Shown here: positions 16,287 to 24,741 of the stretch, one piece after another
Layout of the letters: every line of letters begins with the position of its first letter
Position numbering within the stretch: position 1 is the first letter of the stretch
From: Amycolatopsis sp. 2-15
GTDB taxonomy: Bacteria > Actinomycetota > Actinomycetes > Mycobacteriales > Pseudonocardiaceae
NCBI RefSeq assembly: GCF_030285625.1
Contig: NZ_CP127294.1
Coordinates: 9,084,001 to 9,148,000, forward strand
Length of the DNA: 64,000 bases
Reading direction: 5' to 3'
Position numbers and translations under genes: made by a program
Notes under the pieces: generated by a model
Database searches by the model: none
Told to the model about the DNA's origin: nothing
Seen by the model: the letters and a program-made list of their open reading frames with translations, nothing else

Positions 16287-17461
16287 CCCGCACCTCCCCC
16301 GAGCAGGCCGCCCAGGAGGCCGCCGAGCAGCCCGCCGGGCCCGGCCTGGTTCTTCGCCGGCGGCGCGGTGGTCGGCAACGGCAGGGGCAACGCCGGCGTG
16401 GCCGCACCCGAGCCCTGCGAAGTCAGCCCGGAGATCTGGATCGGCGGCTGCGAGGAGTTCGTGAAGTTCTGGAGCAGCTTGTCGAGGTCGAGGTTCACGG
16501 TCGCGTCGACGTTGGCGTAGTCGCCCTTGATCGTGTTGCCCGCGTAGTCCGGGAACGGGTAGGTGAGCAGGATCTGCAACGCGTTCGGCAGGTCCTGGCC
16601 CGCCTCGCCGAGCTTCTGCAACGTCGGCTGCAGCGCCTTGAGGTTCGCCACGAGCTGGTCGCGGCTGCGGTTCACCGTGTCGACCGCGACGCCCGAAAGC
16701 TTGGTGAGCGCGTTGAGCATGCCCACGAGCTGGTCGCGCTGGTCGGCCACGATCTTCAGGCCCGGCGCCAGATTGTCCAGCGCGGTCTTGATGTTCTGCT
16801 GCTGCCCCGCGAGCGTGTGCGAGAGCTTGTCCAGCCCGTCGATCGCGCGCAGGATCTCGCCCTTGTGCGAGTCGAGCTGCGTGGCGAGATCGTCCACCCG
16901 CGACAGCAGCGCGCGCATCTCGGGTTCGTTGCCGGACAACGCGTCGTTGAGCTCGTGACTGATGTCCTGCAGCTGGCCGAGGCCGCCGCCGTTGAGCAGC
17001 AGCGAAAGCGCGCCCAGCACTTCCTCGACCTCGGGGTTGCGGTTGGTGCGCCCGAGCGGGATCTGCGCGCCGTCGGCGAGGTGACCGGCGGGCTTCTCGG
17101 CGGTCGGCTGGCCCAGCTCCACGAACTTCTCGCCCAGCAGACTCGACTGGCGCAGCTCGGCGCGCGCGTTGGCGGGCAGCTGCACGTCGCCGTTGACCGT
17201 CATGGCTACGAGGGCCGAGCGGGTGTCGGGCGTGAGGGTGATCTTGTCGACCCGGCCCACGGCCACGTCGTCGACCTTCACGCTCGCCTGCGGCACGAGG
17301 TCGAGCACGTCGGTGAACAGCGCCGTCACGTAGTACGGGTGGTCGCCGAGGTTCGGCCCGCCCGGTAGCGGCGTGGAGTAGAGGCCGTTGAAGCCGCCGT
17401 CGCTGCAGCCGGCGAGCACGAGCACGCCGGCGAGCACCCCGGCCAGGCGCCGCCGCTTCAC
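16283..17461 (-). CDS. mceE: MCE family lipoprotein MceE (LprK type)
   Basis: A 392-residue subunit with a lipoprotein signal: KRRRLAGVLAGVLVLAGC, cysteine at residue 19. The MCE domain follows (YYVTALFTDVLDLVPQASVKVDDVAVGRVDKI), then a helical region rich in heptad-like leucines and a low-complexity Gly/Leu C-terminus (GGLLGGLLGGLLGG). MceE is the only lipid-anchored subunit of Mce complexes, which fits its position. Start and stop both overlap neighbouring mce genes by 4 nt. Confidence 0.92.
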   Translation of the reverse strand: MKRRRLAGVLAGVLVLAGCSDGGFNGLYSTPLPGGPNLGDHPYYVTALFTDVLDLVPQASVKVDDVAVGRVDKITLTPDTRSALVAMTVNGDVQLPANARAELRQSSLLGEKFVELGQPTAEKPAGHLADGAQIPLGRTNRNPEVEEVLGALSLLLNGGGLGQLQDISHELNDALSGNEPEMRALLSRVDDLATQLDSHKGEILRAIDGLDKLSHTLAGQQQNIKTALDNLAPGLKIVADQRDQLVGMLNALTKLSGVAVDTVNRSRDQLVANLKALQPTLQKLGEAGQDLPNALQILLTYPFPDYAGNTIKGDYANVDATVNLDLDKLLQNFTNSSQPPIQISGLTSQGSGAATPALPLPLPTTAPPAKNQAGPGGLLGGLLGGLLGGGAG

Positions 17462-18654
17462 TTGCCACCGCCGGAAAGCTGCGTCATCACGTCCACCAGC
17501 GGAAGCGGCAACGGGGGCAGCTGACCGTTCTGCAGCGAGTTGAGCACCTGCGGCACGGTCGGCAGCTTGAGCGCGCCGTCGAGCACCGGCGCGAGCTGCT
17601 TGCAGATGTCGGTCAACGTGGTGGGCGCGCCCTTCGGCGTGCCCGCGGCGAGGATCCGGCAGACGGTGAGGATCGGCGGGTTGGTGATCTCGTTGAGGTT
17701 GTCGCGCACGGCGATGGTGCCGGAGGCGGCATCGTAGGAGTTGATGAAGTTCGTGGCGCCGGTCGGCGCGATGTCGAGCACCTCGGCGAGGGCGGCGCGC
17801 TGGTCCACGAGCACGCCCGTGAGCGACGCCAGTTTGTCCACATTGGACTCCAGGCCGGCCTTGTTGTCGGCCACGAACTGTTTCACGTCTCCGAGTGAGG
17901 AAGCCAGGGAACTCAGCGCAGCGCCGACGTCGGCCGAGTCGTCGGCAAGGAACCCGCTGACGTCGGCCACGCGTTCGTAGAACTCGTTGAGCTGGCTGTC
18001 GCTCTGGGCGAGGGCAGCCGTGAACGAGTTCAGGTTCTGGACGGTGGCGAACAGGTCGTCCTTGGAGTCGTCGAGCGTGCCCGCGAGGTCGGCGAGGCGG
18101 CCGACGGTCGAGTTGAGGTCGGCGCCGTTGCCCTTGAGGTTGGCGGCCGCGGTGTCGAGGACGTCGGACAGCGCGCCGTTTTTGTTGGCACCGTCGGGGC
18201 CGAGGGCGGTGGAGAGCTTGTCGAGGCTCGCGTAGAGATCGTCGAGCTCGACCGGTGTGGCCGTCTTGTCGCGGGCGAGAACGGTGCCGCTCGCGAGCGT
18301 GGGGCCGCTGTCGTAGGCCGGGGTGAGCTGCACGTAGCGGTCGCTGACGAGACTCGGGGCGACCACGACTGCGCCCACATTGAGGGGGATCGGCACGTCG
18401 TCGTTCACGCGCATGTCCACGCGCACCGCCTGCCCGTCCGGCGTCACGGCGGTGACCTCGCCGACCGGCACGCCGAGCACGCGCACCGAAGAACCGGCGT
18501 AGAGGCCGACGGTCTTGCCGAAGTACGCCGAGAGCGTGGTGCCGCTGCTCGTGCGGAACACCAGCCAGAGCCCCGCCGTGAGCAGCAACGCGGCGACGCA
18601 GGCAAAACCCAGCCAGGTCACCAGGTTCCGCTGCGCTCGCGTTTCGATAGTCAC
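17458..18654 (-). CDS. mceD: MCE family protein MceD
   Basis: A 398-residue subunit starting at GTG 18654, chosen for the GTGA overlap with mceC. It has an N-terminal helix (LVTWLGFACVAALLLTAGLWLVF), the MCE domain (LSAYFGKTVGLYAGSSVRVLGVPVGEVTAV), a long coiled helical region and a short Pro/Leu-rich end. It forms part of the hetero-hexameric Mce tube. The open frame upstream of the GTG runs through mceC and is not used. Confidence 0.9.
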   Translation of the reverse strand: MTIETRAQRNLVTWLGFACVAALLLTAGLWLVFRTSSGTTLSAYFGKTVGLYAGSSVRVLGVPVGEVTAVTPDGQAVRVDMRVNDDVPIPLNVGAVVVAPSLVSDRYVQLTPAYDSGPTLASGTVLARDKTATPVELDDLYASLDKLSTALGPDGANKNGALSDVLDTAAANLKGNGADLNSTVGRLADLAGTLDDSKDDLFATVQNLNSFTAALAQSDSQLNEFYERVADVSGFLADDSADVGAALSSLASSLGDVKQFVADNKAGLESNVDKLASLTGVLVDQRAALAEVLDIAPTGATNFINSYDAASGTIAVRDNLNEITNPPILTVCRILAAGTPKGAPTTLTDICKQLAPVLDGALKLPTVPQVLNSLQNGQLPPLPLPLVDVMTQLSGGGK

Positions 18655-19682
18655 CGTCCGCCCACCCCCTGGTTCGGCGCCGCGATCGGCGGGGTGCAGC
18701 CCTCCGGGTTGATCGACAGCCCGCCGGCGGTGATCGTCGGCGGCAACAGCCCGCACAGGTAGCCCTCGAACCAGCGGCCGTTGCCCGTCGCGTTGGCGCC
18801 GACTCGCGCGAACGGCGCCATCAGCGCCAGGCCGCGGTCGAGATTGCCCTGGTTGCGCTGCAGCACATCGGTCACCTTCCCCAGCGCGTCGAGCGTCGGC
18901 TTCAGCTGCGTGCGGTTGTCGGCGACGAGCCCCGAGAGCTGCTGCGAGATCTGCTGCGTGCCCTTGAGCAGCGCGCTGATCTGGTCCCGGCGGTTCTGCA
19001 GCTCGCTCAGCAACAGGTTGCCGTCGCTGATCACCTGCTGCAGCTGGGTGTTGCGGTCCGAGAGCGTCTTGGAGATCGTGCTCGTGTTCGCCAGCAGCGT
19101 GTGCAGGTCGGCGTCGCGCGAGGACACCGTCTTCGACAGCGCAGACAGGCCCGAGAGCGTGTCCTTGAGGTACTGCGGGCTGCCGGAGAGCGAATCCGAC
19201 AGCGCGGTGAAGCTGTCGGCGAGCTGCTTGGTGTCGATGTCGCCGACGGTCGTGGAGAGCTGGTCGAACGCGTCCTGCAGCTGGAACGGCGTGCGCGTGC
19301 GCTGCAGCGGGATCGTGTCACCGGGGCTCTGCGTGCCGGCGCCCTTCGGGTCGAGCGCCAGGTACTTCTCCCCCAGCAGCGTCTTGATCTCGATCGACGC
19401 GGTGGACGCGTCGCCCACGCGCACGCCCTTCACCCGGAACTTCACCAGCACCTGCTTGTGCCCCAGCGCCACCGAGGTCACCTGGCCCACCTTCACGCCG
19501 GCGACCTCCACCTCGTTGTCCGGCGCGAGCCCGGCGGCTTCGCCGAAGTACGCGGAGTACGTGGTGCCGTTGCCGAACATCGGGATGCTGTCGGAGAAGT
19601 AGGCCACGGCGGTCACCAGCAGGATGAGCACCAGCGTCACCCCGCCGACCGCGGCCTGGTTGCGTTCCTTGAGCCGCTTCAC
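18651..19682 (-). CDS. mceC: MCE family protein MceC
   Basis: A 343-residue subunit starting at GTG 19682 (GTGA overlap with mceB). The N-terminal helix (AVGGVTLVLILLVTAVAYF) is followed by the MCE domain (YSAYFGEAAGLAPDNEVEVAGVKVGQVTSV) with the LLGEKYLAL motif, a helical needle region with many Gln/Ser/Leu residues, and a C-terminal segment with three cysteines (around GYLCGLLPP and NPEGC). It takes the C position of the operon. Confidence 0.9.
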   Translation of the reverse strand: MKRLKERNQAAVGGVTLVLILLVTAVAYFSDSIPMFGNGTTYSAYFGEAAGLAPDNEVEVAGVKVGQVTSVALGHKQVLVKFRVKGVRVGDASTASIEIKTLLGEKYLALDPKGAGTQSPGDTIPLQRTRTPFQLQDAFDQLSTTVGDIDTKQLADSFTALSDSLSGSPQYLKDTLSGLSALSKTVSSRDADLHTLLANTSTISKTLSDRNTQLQQVISDGNLLLSELQNRRDQISALLKGTQQISQQLSGLVADNRTQLKPTLDALGKVTDVLQRNQGNLDRGLALMAPFARVGANATGNGRWFEGYLCGLLPPTITAGGLSINPEGCTPPIAAPNQGVGGR

Positions 19683-20716
19683 GGCCCGCACCTCGCCGCG
19701 CGCTGCGTGGCGGGCAACGGCACGATCGGCAACGTCACGTCCAGCGACGAGATCCCGATCGTGCCCTCGATCCCGCACAGGTAGTAGTTGAACCAGCTGC
19801 CGTAGCTCAGCGTGCGCGTGAACTTCTCCAGGTTGCCCGGGAGCACCTGCAGCAGGTGGTCGAGCAGCTGATCGGAATCGGCGAGGTTGTTCGACAGCGT
19901 GCCGAGCTGCTTCACGTCTTCCTGCACGGCCGGGCGCGCGTCGGCGAGCAGGCCCGACGTGGTCTCGGTCAGCTCGCCCAGCGCGCCCACGGCGTCGCCG
20001 ATCGGTTTGCGCTGCTCGGCCAGGCCGCTCACGAGCCGCTGCGTCTGGTCGACGAGGTCACCCAGCTGCGGGCCGCGGGAGTTCACCGTGGTCAGGACCT
20101 GGTTGAGGTTGTCGATGACCTGCCCGATCACCTGGTCCTTGCCGGCGATCGACGTCGTGATCGACGCGGTGTGGGCCAGCAGGCTCGTGATCGTGCCGCC
20201 CTCACCCTGGAAGACCTGGATGATCTCGGCCGAGAGCTGGTTGACCTCTTTCGGGTCCAGCGCCTGGAACAGCGGCTTGAACCCGTTGAACAACACGGTG
20301 AGGTTCAACGCGGGTTTGGTGCGCTCGGGCGGGATCGTCGCGCCGTCGGCCAGCGTGCCGCCGCCCGTGACGTCGGTGCCGAGCGCGAGGTAGCGCTGGC
20401 CGACGAGGTTGCGGTACTTGATCGTCGCGGTCGTGAGCGCGGGCAGCTTGTACTGGGCGTCCACGGCGAAGCGGACGTCAGCGAAATTCTGCTCGCCCTG
20501 CTGCACGTCGATCGAGTCGACCTGCCCCACCTTCACGCCGGAAATGCGCACGTCGTCACCCGGCTGCAGGCCCGACGCGTCGGTGAACTTGGCGGCGAAC
20601 CCCGCCGTGGTGCCGAAGTTCGTGTTGGCGATGGTGGCCGCGAGGATGCCGGTGAGCAACACCGTGACGGCGGCGAAGACGAGGATCTTCACCAGCGCGG
20701 GGATGAACGACCTCAC
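19679..20716 (-). CDS. mceB: MCE family protein MceB
   Basis: A 345-residue subunit starting at GTG 20716, overlapping the mceA stop. The N-terminal helix (ILVFAAVTVLLTGILAATIA) is followed by the MCE domain (FAAKFTDASGLQPGDDVRISGVKVGQVDSI) with YRNLVGQRYLAL, then the helical region and a short C-terminus with two cysteines (YYLCGIEGTIG, AARCGP). It resembles mycobacterial MceB, including the conserved WFNYYLCG segment near the end. Confidence 0.92.
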   Translation of the reverse strand: MRSFIPALVKILVFAAVTVLLTGILAATIANTNFGTTAGFAAKFTDASGLQPGDDVRISGVKVGQVDSIDVQQGEQNFADVRFAVDAQYKLPALTTATIKYRNLVGQRYLALGTDVTGGGTLADGATIPPERTKPALNLTVLFNGFKPLFQALDPKEVNQLSAEIIQVFQGEGGTITSLLAHTASITTSIAGKDQVIGQVIDNLNQVLTTVNSRGPQLGDLVDQTQRLVSGLAEQRKPIGDAVGALGELTETTSGLLADARPAVQEDVKQLGTLSNNLADSDQLLDHLLQVLPGNLEKFTRTLSYGSWFNYYLCGIEGTIGISSLDVTLPIVPLPATQRAARCGP

Positions 20717-22107
20717 TTGAGCTCCACCTCCGCCCCGCGGTAGAGCGGCCCGACGAGCAGGCCCGCCCAGCCGGGGACCTGGTCGGGCGTGGTCTTCATC
20801 GCGGACGAGGCCAGCAGGTCGATCAGGTCCTGTTCGTCGGTGGACCCGAAGATCGAAGGCGCGCCGCCCGATTCACCGCCACCGCCACCGCCGTCGCCAT
20901 TGCCACGGCCCGCGACGGTGTTCGACGTGATCGCGCCCGAGGTGATCTCACCCGGCAGCGACTCGGCGGGGCTGTGCGGCGGCGCGGGTTTCGAGGAACC
21001 GTCCTTGACCGCGCCGTCCGGCGGATACTGCGGCCAGTACCCGGGTTTCGGCACCTGCGGGTAACAGCGGGGGCCGCGCTTGTCATCGTACTTCGGCTCG
21101 TCGACACCCGGCAGGTACTTGCCGCGGCTGGCGCTGAACTCGATCGTCACGCGGCTCACCTCGGGGTGGGCCGTGCCCTTGCCGAACGCCAGCTCCGCCT
21201 CCGGCACCGAAGCGGCGAGCTGCTTGAGCAGGCAGGGGTACTCGGGTGCGTACTTCGCGAGCACGTCGAGCGTCGGCTGCACGGCCGTGGTGAGCCGGAT
21301 CAGGTTGTCCTTGTTGACGTCCAGGAAGCTCGTGAGGTCGGCCGAAGCGGCCGAGACCGAGGCGTACACATCGGACAGTCCCTGGCGTTTCTCCACAATG
21401 GTCTGCGTCGTCGTGGTGAGGTCCGCCAACGCGTCGAGCAGGTCCGGCGCGGCCTTGTCGTAGGTGGCCGAAACGTCGGCCAGGCCGGTGATGTCGGCCT
21501 TGAGGTCGGGCAGCGACGGGTTCAGCTGCCCGAGGTAGTCCGAGAGGTTCACGAGCGTCTGGCCGAGCTGCTTGCCGCGCCCGTCGAGGGCGGTCGACAC
21601 GGCGCTGAGGGTGCTCGACAGCTTTTCCGGCTGCACGGCCTGCAGCAGCGGCATCACGTCGTCGAGCACCTGTTCCAGCTCGATCGCCGTGCTGCTGCGG
21701 TCCTGCGGGATCACGTCGCCGGCTTCGATGTGCGCGGCGGGCTTTCCGGGCAGCTGCAAGGCGACGTAACGCTCGCCGAAGAGTGTTTTGGGCAGCAGCC
21801 GCGCCGACACGTTGCTCGGGATCTCGCCGATCTTGTCCGGCTGCAGCGCGAGCTCGAGCTCCGCGTGGTCGCCTTTCGCGGTCACCGAACGGATCTCGCC
21901 CACGAGCAGGCCGCGCACTTTCACGTCGCCGCCGGTGCGCAGCTGGCTGCCGACGTGGTCGGTCTCCAGCTTCACGAGCGTGACGGGCGTGAAGACCTTC
22001 TTGTAGATCGCGATCGTGGTCGTGAAGAACAGCGCCGCGACGACGAGGAAGACCAGCCCCAGCACCTGGTACCGGAGCCGCTTCAGCGTTTCGCGCCGCG
22101 TGCTCAT
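20713..22107 (-). CDS. mceA: MCE family protein MceA
   Basis: A 464-residue subunit starting at ATG 22107, which overlaps the yrbEB stop (ATGA). The N-terminal helix (VLGLVFLVVAALFFTTTIAIY) is followed by the MCE domain (VTLVKLETDHVGSQLRTGGDVKVRGLLVGEI) with LFGERYVAL, the helical region, and the MceA-specific C-terminal domain with CLLKQL and GPRCYP cysteines. The last 100 residues carry a Gly-rich linker (GDGGGGGGESGG). It is the first Mce subunit of the operon. Confidence 0.92.
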   Translation of the reverse strand: MSTRRETLKRLRYQVLGLVFLVVAALFFTTTIAIYKKVFTPVTLVKLETDHVGSQLRTGGDVKVRGLLVGEIRSVTAKGDHAELELALQPDKIGEIPSNVSARLLPKTLFGERYVALQLPGKPAAHIEAGDVIPQDRSSTAIELEQVLDDVMPLLQAVQPEKLSSTLSAVSTALDGRGKQLGQTLVNLSDYLGQLNPSLPDLKADITGLADVSATYDKAAPDLLDALADLTTTTQTIVEKRQGLSDVYASVSAASADLTSFLDVNKDNLIRLTTAVQPTLDVLAKYAPEYPCLLKQLAASVPEAELAFGKGTAHPEVSRVTIEFSASRGKYLPGVDEPKYDDKRGPRCYPQVPKPGYWPQYPPDGAVKDGSSKPAPPHSPAESLPGEITSGAITSNTVAGRGNGDGGGGGGESGGAPSIFGSTDEQDLIDLLASSAMKTTPDQVPGWAGLLVGPLYRGAEVELK

Positions 22108-22964
22108 CCGGAGATCCGCACGGTGGTGTTGGCGCCCCAGATCGCGAGGCTGAGGAAGAAGTCGAGTACCGAGATCAGCACGATCGACGTGCGCACCGCG
22201 CGGCCCACCGCCACGCCGACGCCGGCCGGGCCACCGTCTGCGGTATAGCCGTAGTAGCAATGGGACAGGATCACGATCACGCTGAACACGATCACCTTGG
22301 CGAACGACCACAACACGTCTTCAGGGGGCAAGAACAGCGTGAAGTAGTGGTCGTAGGTGCCGGCCGACTGGCCGTAGAGCCAGATCGTGATCTGCCGCGA
22401 CGCGAGGTAGGACGACAGCAGGCCGATCGCGTACAGCGGGATCACCGCGGTCACGCCGGCGAGCACGCGCGTGGTCACGAGGTAGGGCATGCTCGGTACG
22501 GCCATCACTTCGAGCGCGTCGATCTCCTCGGAGATCCGCATCGCGCCCAGCTGCGCGGTGAAGCCGCAGCCGACCGTGGCCGACAGCGCGAGCCCGGCCG
22601 AGAGCGGCGCGACCTCCCGCGTGTTGAAGTAGGCGGAGATGAAGCCGGTGAGCGCGGCGGTGCCGAGCTGGTTGAGCGCGGAGTAGCCCTGCAGTCCCAC
22701 GATGAGGCCGGTGAACAGCGTCATGCCGATCATCACGCCGAGCGTCCCGCCGATCACCGCGAGCCCGCCCGTGCCGAAGCAGACTTCGGTGAGCAGCCGG
22801 CGGGTCTCGTGACCGTAGCGGCGGATCGTGCGCGGGGACCAGGCGAGCGCGCGGCCGTAGAACGACAGCTGGCGCCCGAGCCCTTCCAGGCTCGCGCCCG
22901 GGCGCGCGATGATCTCGAGCGTCCGGTCGGACAGCGCGGGGGCCTCGATCGGTTCGGCGGTCAC
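22104..22964 (-). CDS. yrbEB: YrbE/MlaE-type permease, B subunit
   Basis: A 286-residue MlaE-family integral membrane protein, about five or six helices, starting at GTG 22964 one base after the yrbEA stop. It has the conserved cytoplasmic signature ISEEIDALEVMAVPSMPYLVTTRVLAG, which couples to the ATPase. With YrbEA it makes the permease pair of the Mce ABC-type importer. The matching ATPase (MceG/Mkl) is not encoded here, as usual: it is normally elsewhere in the genome and shared between mce operons. Confidence 0.93.
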   Translation of the reverse strand: MTAEPIEAPALSDRTLEIIARPGASLEGLGRQLSFYGRALAWSPRTIRRYGHETRRLLTEVCFGTGGLAVIGGTLGVMIGMTLFTGLIVGLQGYSALNQLGTAALTGFISAYFNTREVAPLSAGLALSATVGCGFTAQLGAMRISEEIDALEVMAVPSMPYLVTTRVLAGVTAVIPLYAIGLLSSYLASRQITIWLYGQSAGTYDHYFTLFLPPEDVLWSFAKVIVFSVIVILSHCYYGYTADGGPAGVGVAVGRAVRTSIVLISVLDFFLSLAIWGANTTVRISG

Positions 22965-22965
22965 G

Positions 22966-23760
22966 TCACAGCGCCTTCGGCGGCACGATCTTGAGGTAGA
23001 TCGCGGTGAGCACGACGTTGATGAGGAACAGCAGCAGGAACGTGATCACCACGGCCTGGTTCACCGCGTCGCCCACCCCCTTCGGCCCGCCCGCGGGGTT
23101 CAGGCCGCGGTAGGCCGCGACCACGCCGGCGACGAAGCCGTAGAGGAACGCCTTGATCTCGCTGATCCACAGGTCCGGCACCTGGGCCAGCGCGTTGAAG
23201 CTGGCCAGGTACGCGCCCGGAGTGCCGCCCTGGAGCACGACGTTGAAGAAGTAGCCGCCGAGCACGCCGACGACGCTGACCAGGCCGTTGAGCAGCACCG
23301 ACACCACGATCGCGGCCAGCACTCGCGGCACCACAATGCGCTGGATCGGGTTGACGCCGAGCACTTCCATCGCGTCGATCTCTTCGCGGATCTTGCGCGC
23401 GCCGATGTCCGCGCAGACCGCGCTGCCGCCCGCGCCGGCCACGAGCAGCGCCGTGATCAGCGGGGCGGCCTGCTGCACGATCGCGAGCGCGCTCGCGGCC
23501 CCTGTGAACGACTGCGCGCCGATCTGCGTGGTCAGCGACCCCAGCTGGAGCGCGATCACGGCCCCGAACGGGATGGCGACCAGCGCCGTCGGCAGGATCG
23601 TGACGCTCGCGAAGAACCAGCACTGCTGGATCCATTCGCGGAACTGGAACGGACGCCGGAAGATCGCCCGCAGCACCTCCCAGGACAGCGTGGCGAGCCG
23701 GCCGACCTGGGTCAGCGCCGCGGTGCCCGGGAGGATGATCGAGCCGCTCTCGCTCACCAC
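22966..23760 (-). CDS. yrbEA: YrbE/MlaE-type permease, A subunit
   Basis: A 264-residue MlaE-family permease with the signature REEIDAMEVLGVNPIQRIVVPRVLA and several long hydrophobic helices. It is the first gene of the mce operon. A GGGAGG ribosome-binding site lies at 23764-23769; of the two adjacent GTG codons, 23757 has the better spacing, though 23760 is possible. Upstream is a 73-88-nt gap to a co-directional steroid-type dehydrogenase remnant. In Mycobacterium the sterol operon mce4 also follows a dehydrogenase gene, which makes a sterol substrate a reasonable but unproven guess. Confidence 0.93.
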   Translation of the reverse strand: MVSESGSIILPGTAALTQVGRLATLSWEVLRAIFRRPFQFREWIQQCWFFASVTILPTALVAIPFGAVIALQLGSLTTQIGAQSFTGAASALAIVQQAAPLITALLVAGAGGSAVCADIGARKIREEIDAMEVLGVNPIQRIVVPRVLAAIVVSVLLNGLVSVVGVLGGYFFNVVLQGGTPGAYLASFNALAQVPDLWISEIKAFLYGFVAGVVAAYRGLNPAGGPKGVGDAVNQAVVITFLLLFLINVVLTAIYLKIVPPKAL

Positions 23761-23848
23761 ACCTCCCAGTAGTCACCCCCGAGTCTTGTCCATACCTCCC
23801 GCCCGATTTCCGTTAGCGGTGTTCACTGCTCGCTCTCAGTCGCCTGGA

Positions 23849-24420
23849 TCACAGCTTCAACGCGTGAGTCGCCGTAGCCCCGCCATCCGCTACGAACTCG
23901 CTCCTGGTGCAGTACGAGCTCTCGTCACTCGCCAGGAACACGAGCAGCGGCGCGATCTCGTCGGCCCGCCCCACCCGGCCGAGCGCCACCTTCTTGCCGA
24001 CCCACGACACGTCGACATCCGTGCCGGCGGCTTCGGAAACCATCTTCGTGTCGATCATGCCGGGGTGGACGGAGTCCACCCGGATGCCGCGCGCGCCCAG
24101 CTCCAGCGCGGCGACCTTGGTCATCCCGCGGATCGCGAACTTGCTCGCGGTGTAGGCGACGAGGAACGGCATGCCGGCAAGTCCCTCCACAGAGGACACG
24201 TTGACGATGGAGCCGCCACCGGCCACGGTCATCGGTTCAACGACCGACCGCATCCCGAGAAACGCCCCGATCTGGTTCACGCCCACCACGCGTTCGTAGT
24301 CGGCCAGCGTGGTGCCGGCCAGCTCGGCGAAGTGCAGCACGCCGGCGTTGTTCACGAGCACCGTCGGCGGCCCGAACTCGGCGACGGTCCGCTCGACCGC
24401 GGCCGTCCAGCCGTCTTCGT
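23849..24420 (-). pseudogene. Short-chain dehydrogenase (FabG3/steroid type), N-terminus deleted
   Basis: About 190 residues of an SDR: VLVNNAGVLHF, the catalytic NVSSVEGLAG...AYTASKFAIRGMTK with Ser, Tyr and Lys, and the PGMIDTKM and GG(A)TATHAL end. The first 55-60 residues, including the cofactor-binding TGxxxGxG, are missing: homology begins at DEDGWTAAVERTVAEFG and stops abruptly at about 24420, where a piece of another gene begins on the other strand. In-frame start codons upstream belong to that foreign sequence. It resembles 3-alpha/20-beta hydroxysteroid dehydrogenase-like proteins. Without the Rossmann part it cannot bind NAD(P). Confidence 0.8.
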
Positions 24421-24732
24421 CGCAGCCCCTGCGCGTACGCCGGGGCCGAAGCGGCGAAGAAGCACGGCGAGACAAACGAGCGGCTGCACAACGTCGCCGC
24501 CTGGCGCGACACGCCTTTCTTCACCGAAGCGGAACGCGCGGCGCTCGCGCTGACGGAGGCCGCGACCCGGCTGCAGGCCGGCGCCGCGGGCGTCACGCCA
24601 GAGATCCGCGAAGCCGCGGCGGCCCACTTCACCGAGGAGCAGCTGTCCGCGCTCACGCTGGAGATCGCGATGACGAACTTCTTCAACCGCATCAACCGCG
24701 TGCGCGGGGAGCAGGCCGGCAAGATCTGGTGA
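24421..24732 (+). pseudogene. Carboxymuconolactone decarboxylase/AhpD-family gene, 5' end deleted
   Basis: In plus frame from 24421 to the TGA at 24730-24732 the sequence reads CAYAGAEAAKKHGETNERL, then AAWRDTPFFTEAERAALALTEAATRL and NFFNRINR: the second half of a CMD/AhpD-like protein. There is no start codon or upstream part; the frame breaks off at about 24425, exactly where the SDR remnant ends on the other strand. The CxxC peroxidatic motif appears cut through. The fragment is about 100 residues and should be non-functional. Confidence 0.78.
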
Positions 24733-24741
24733 ACCCGCGCG

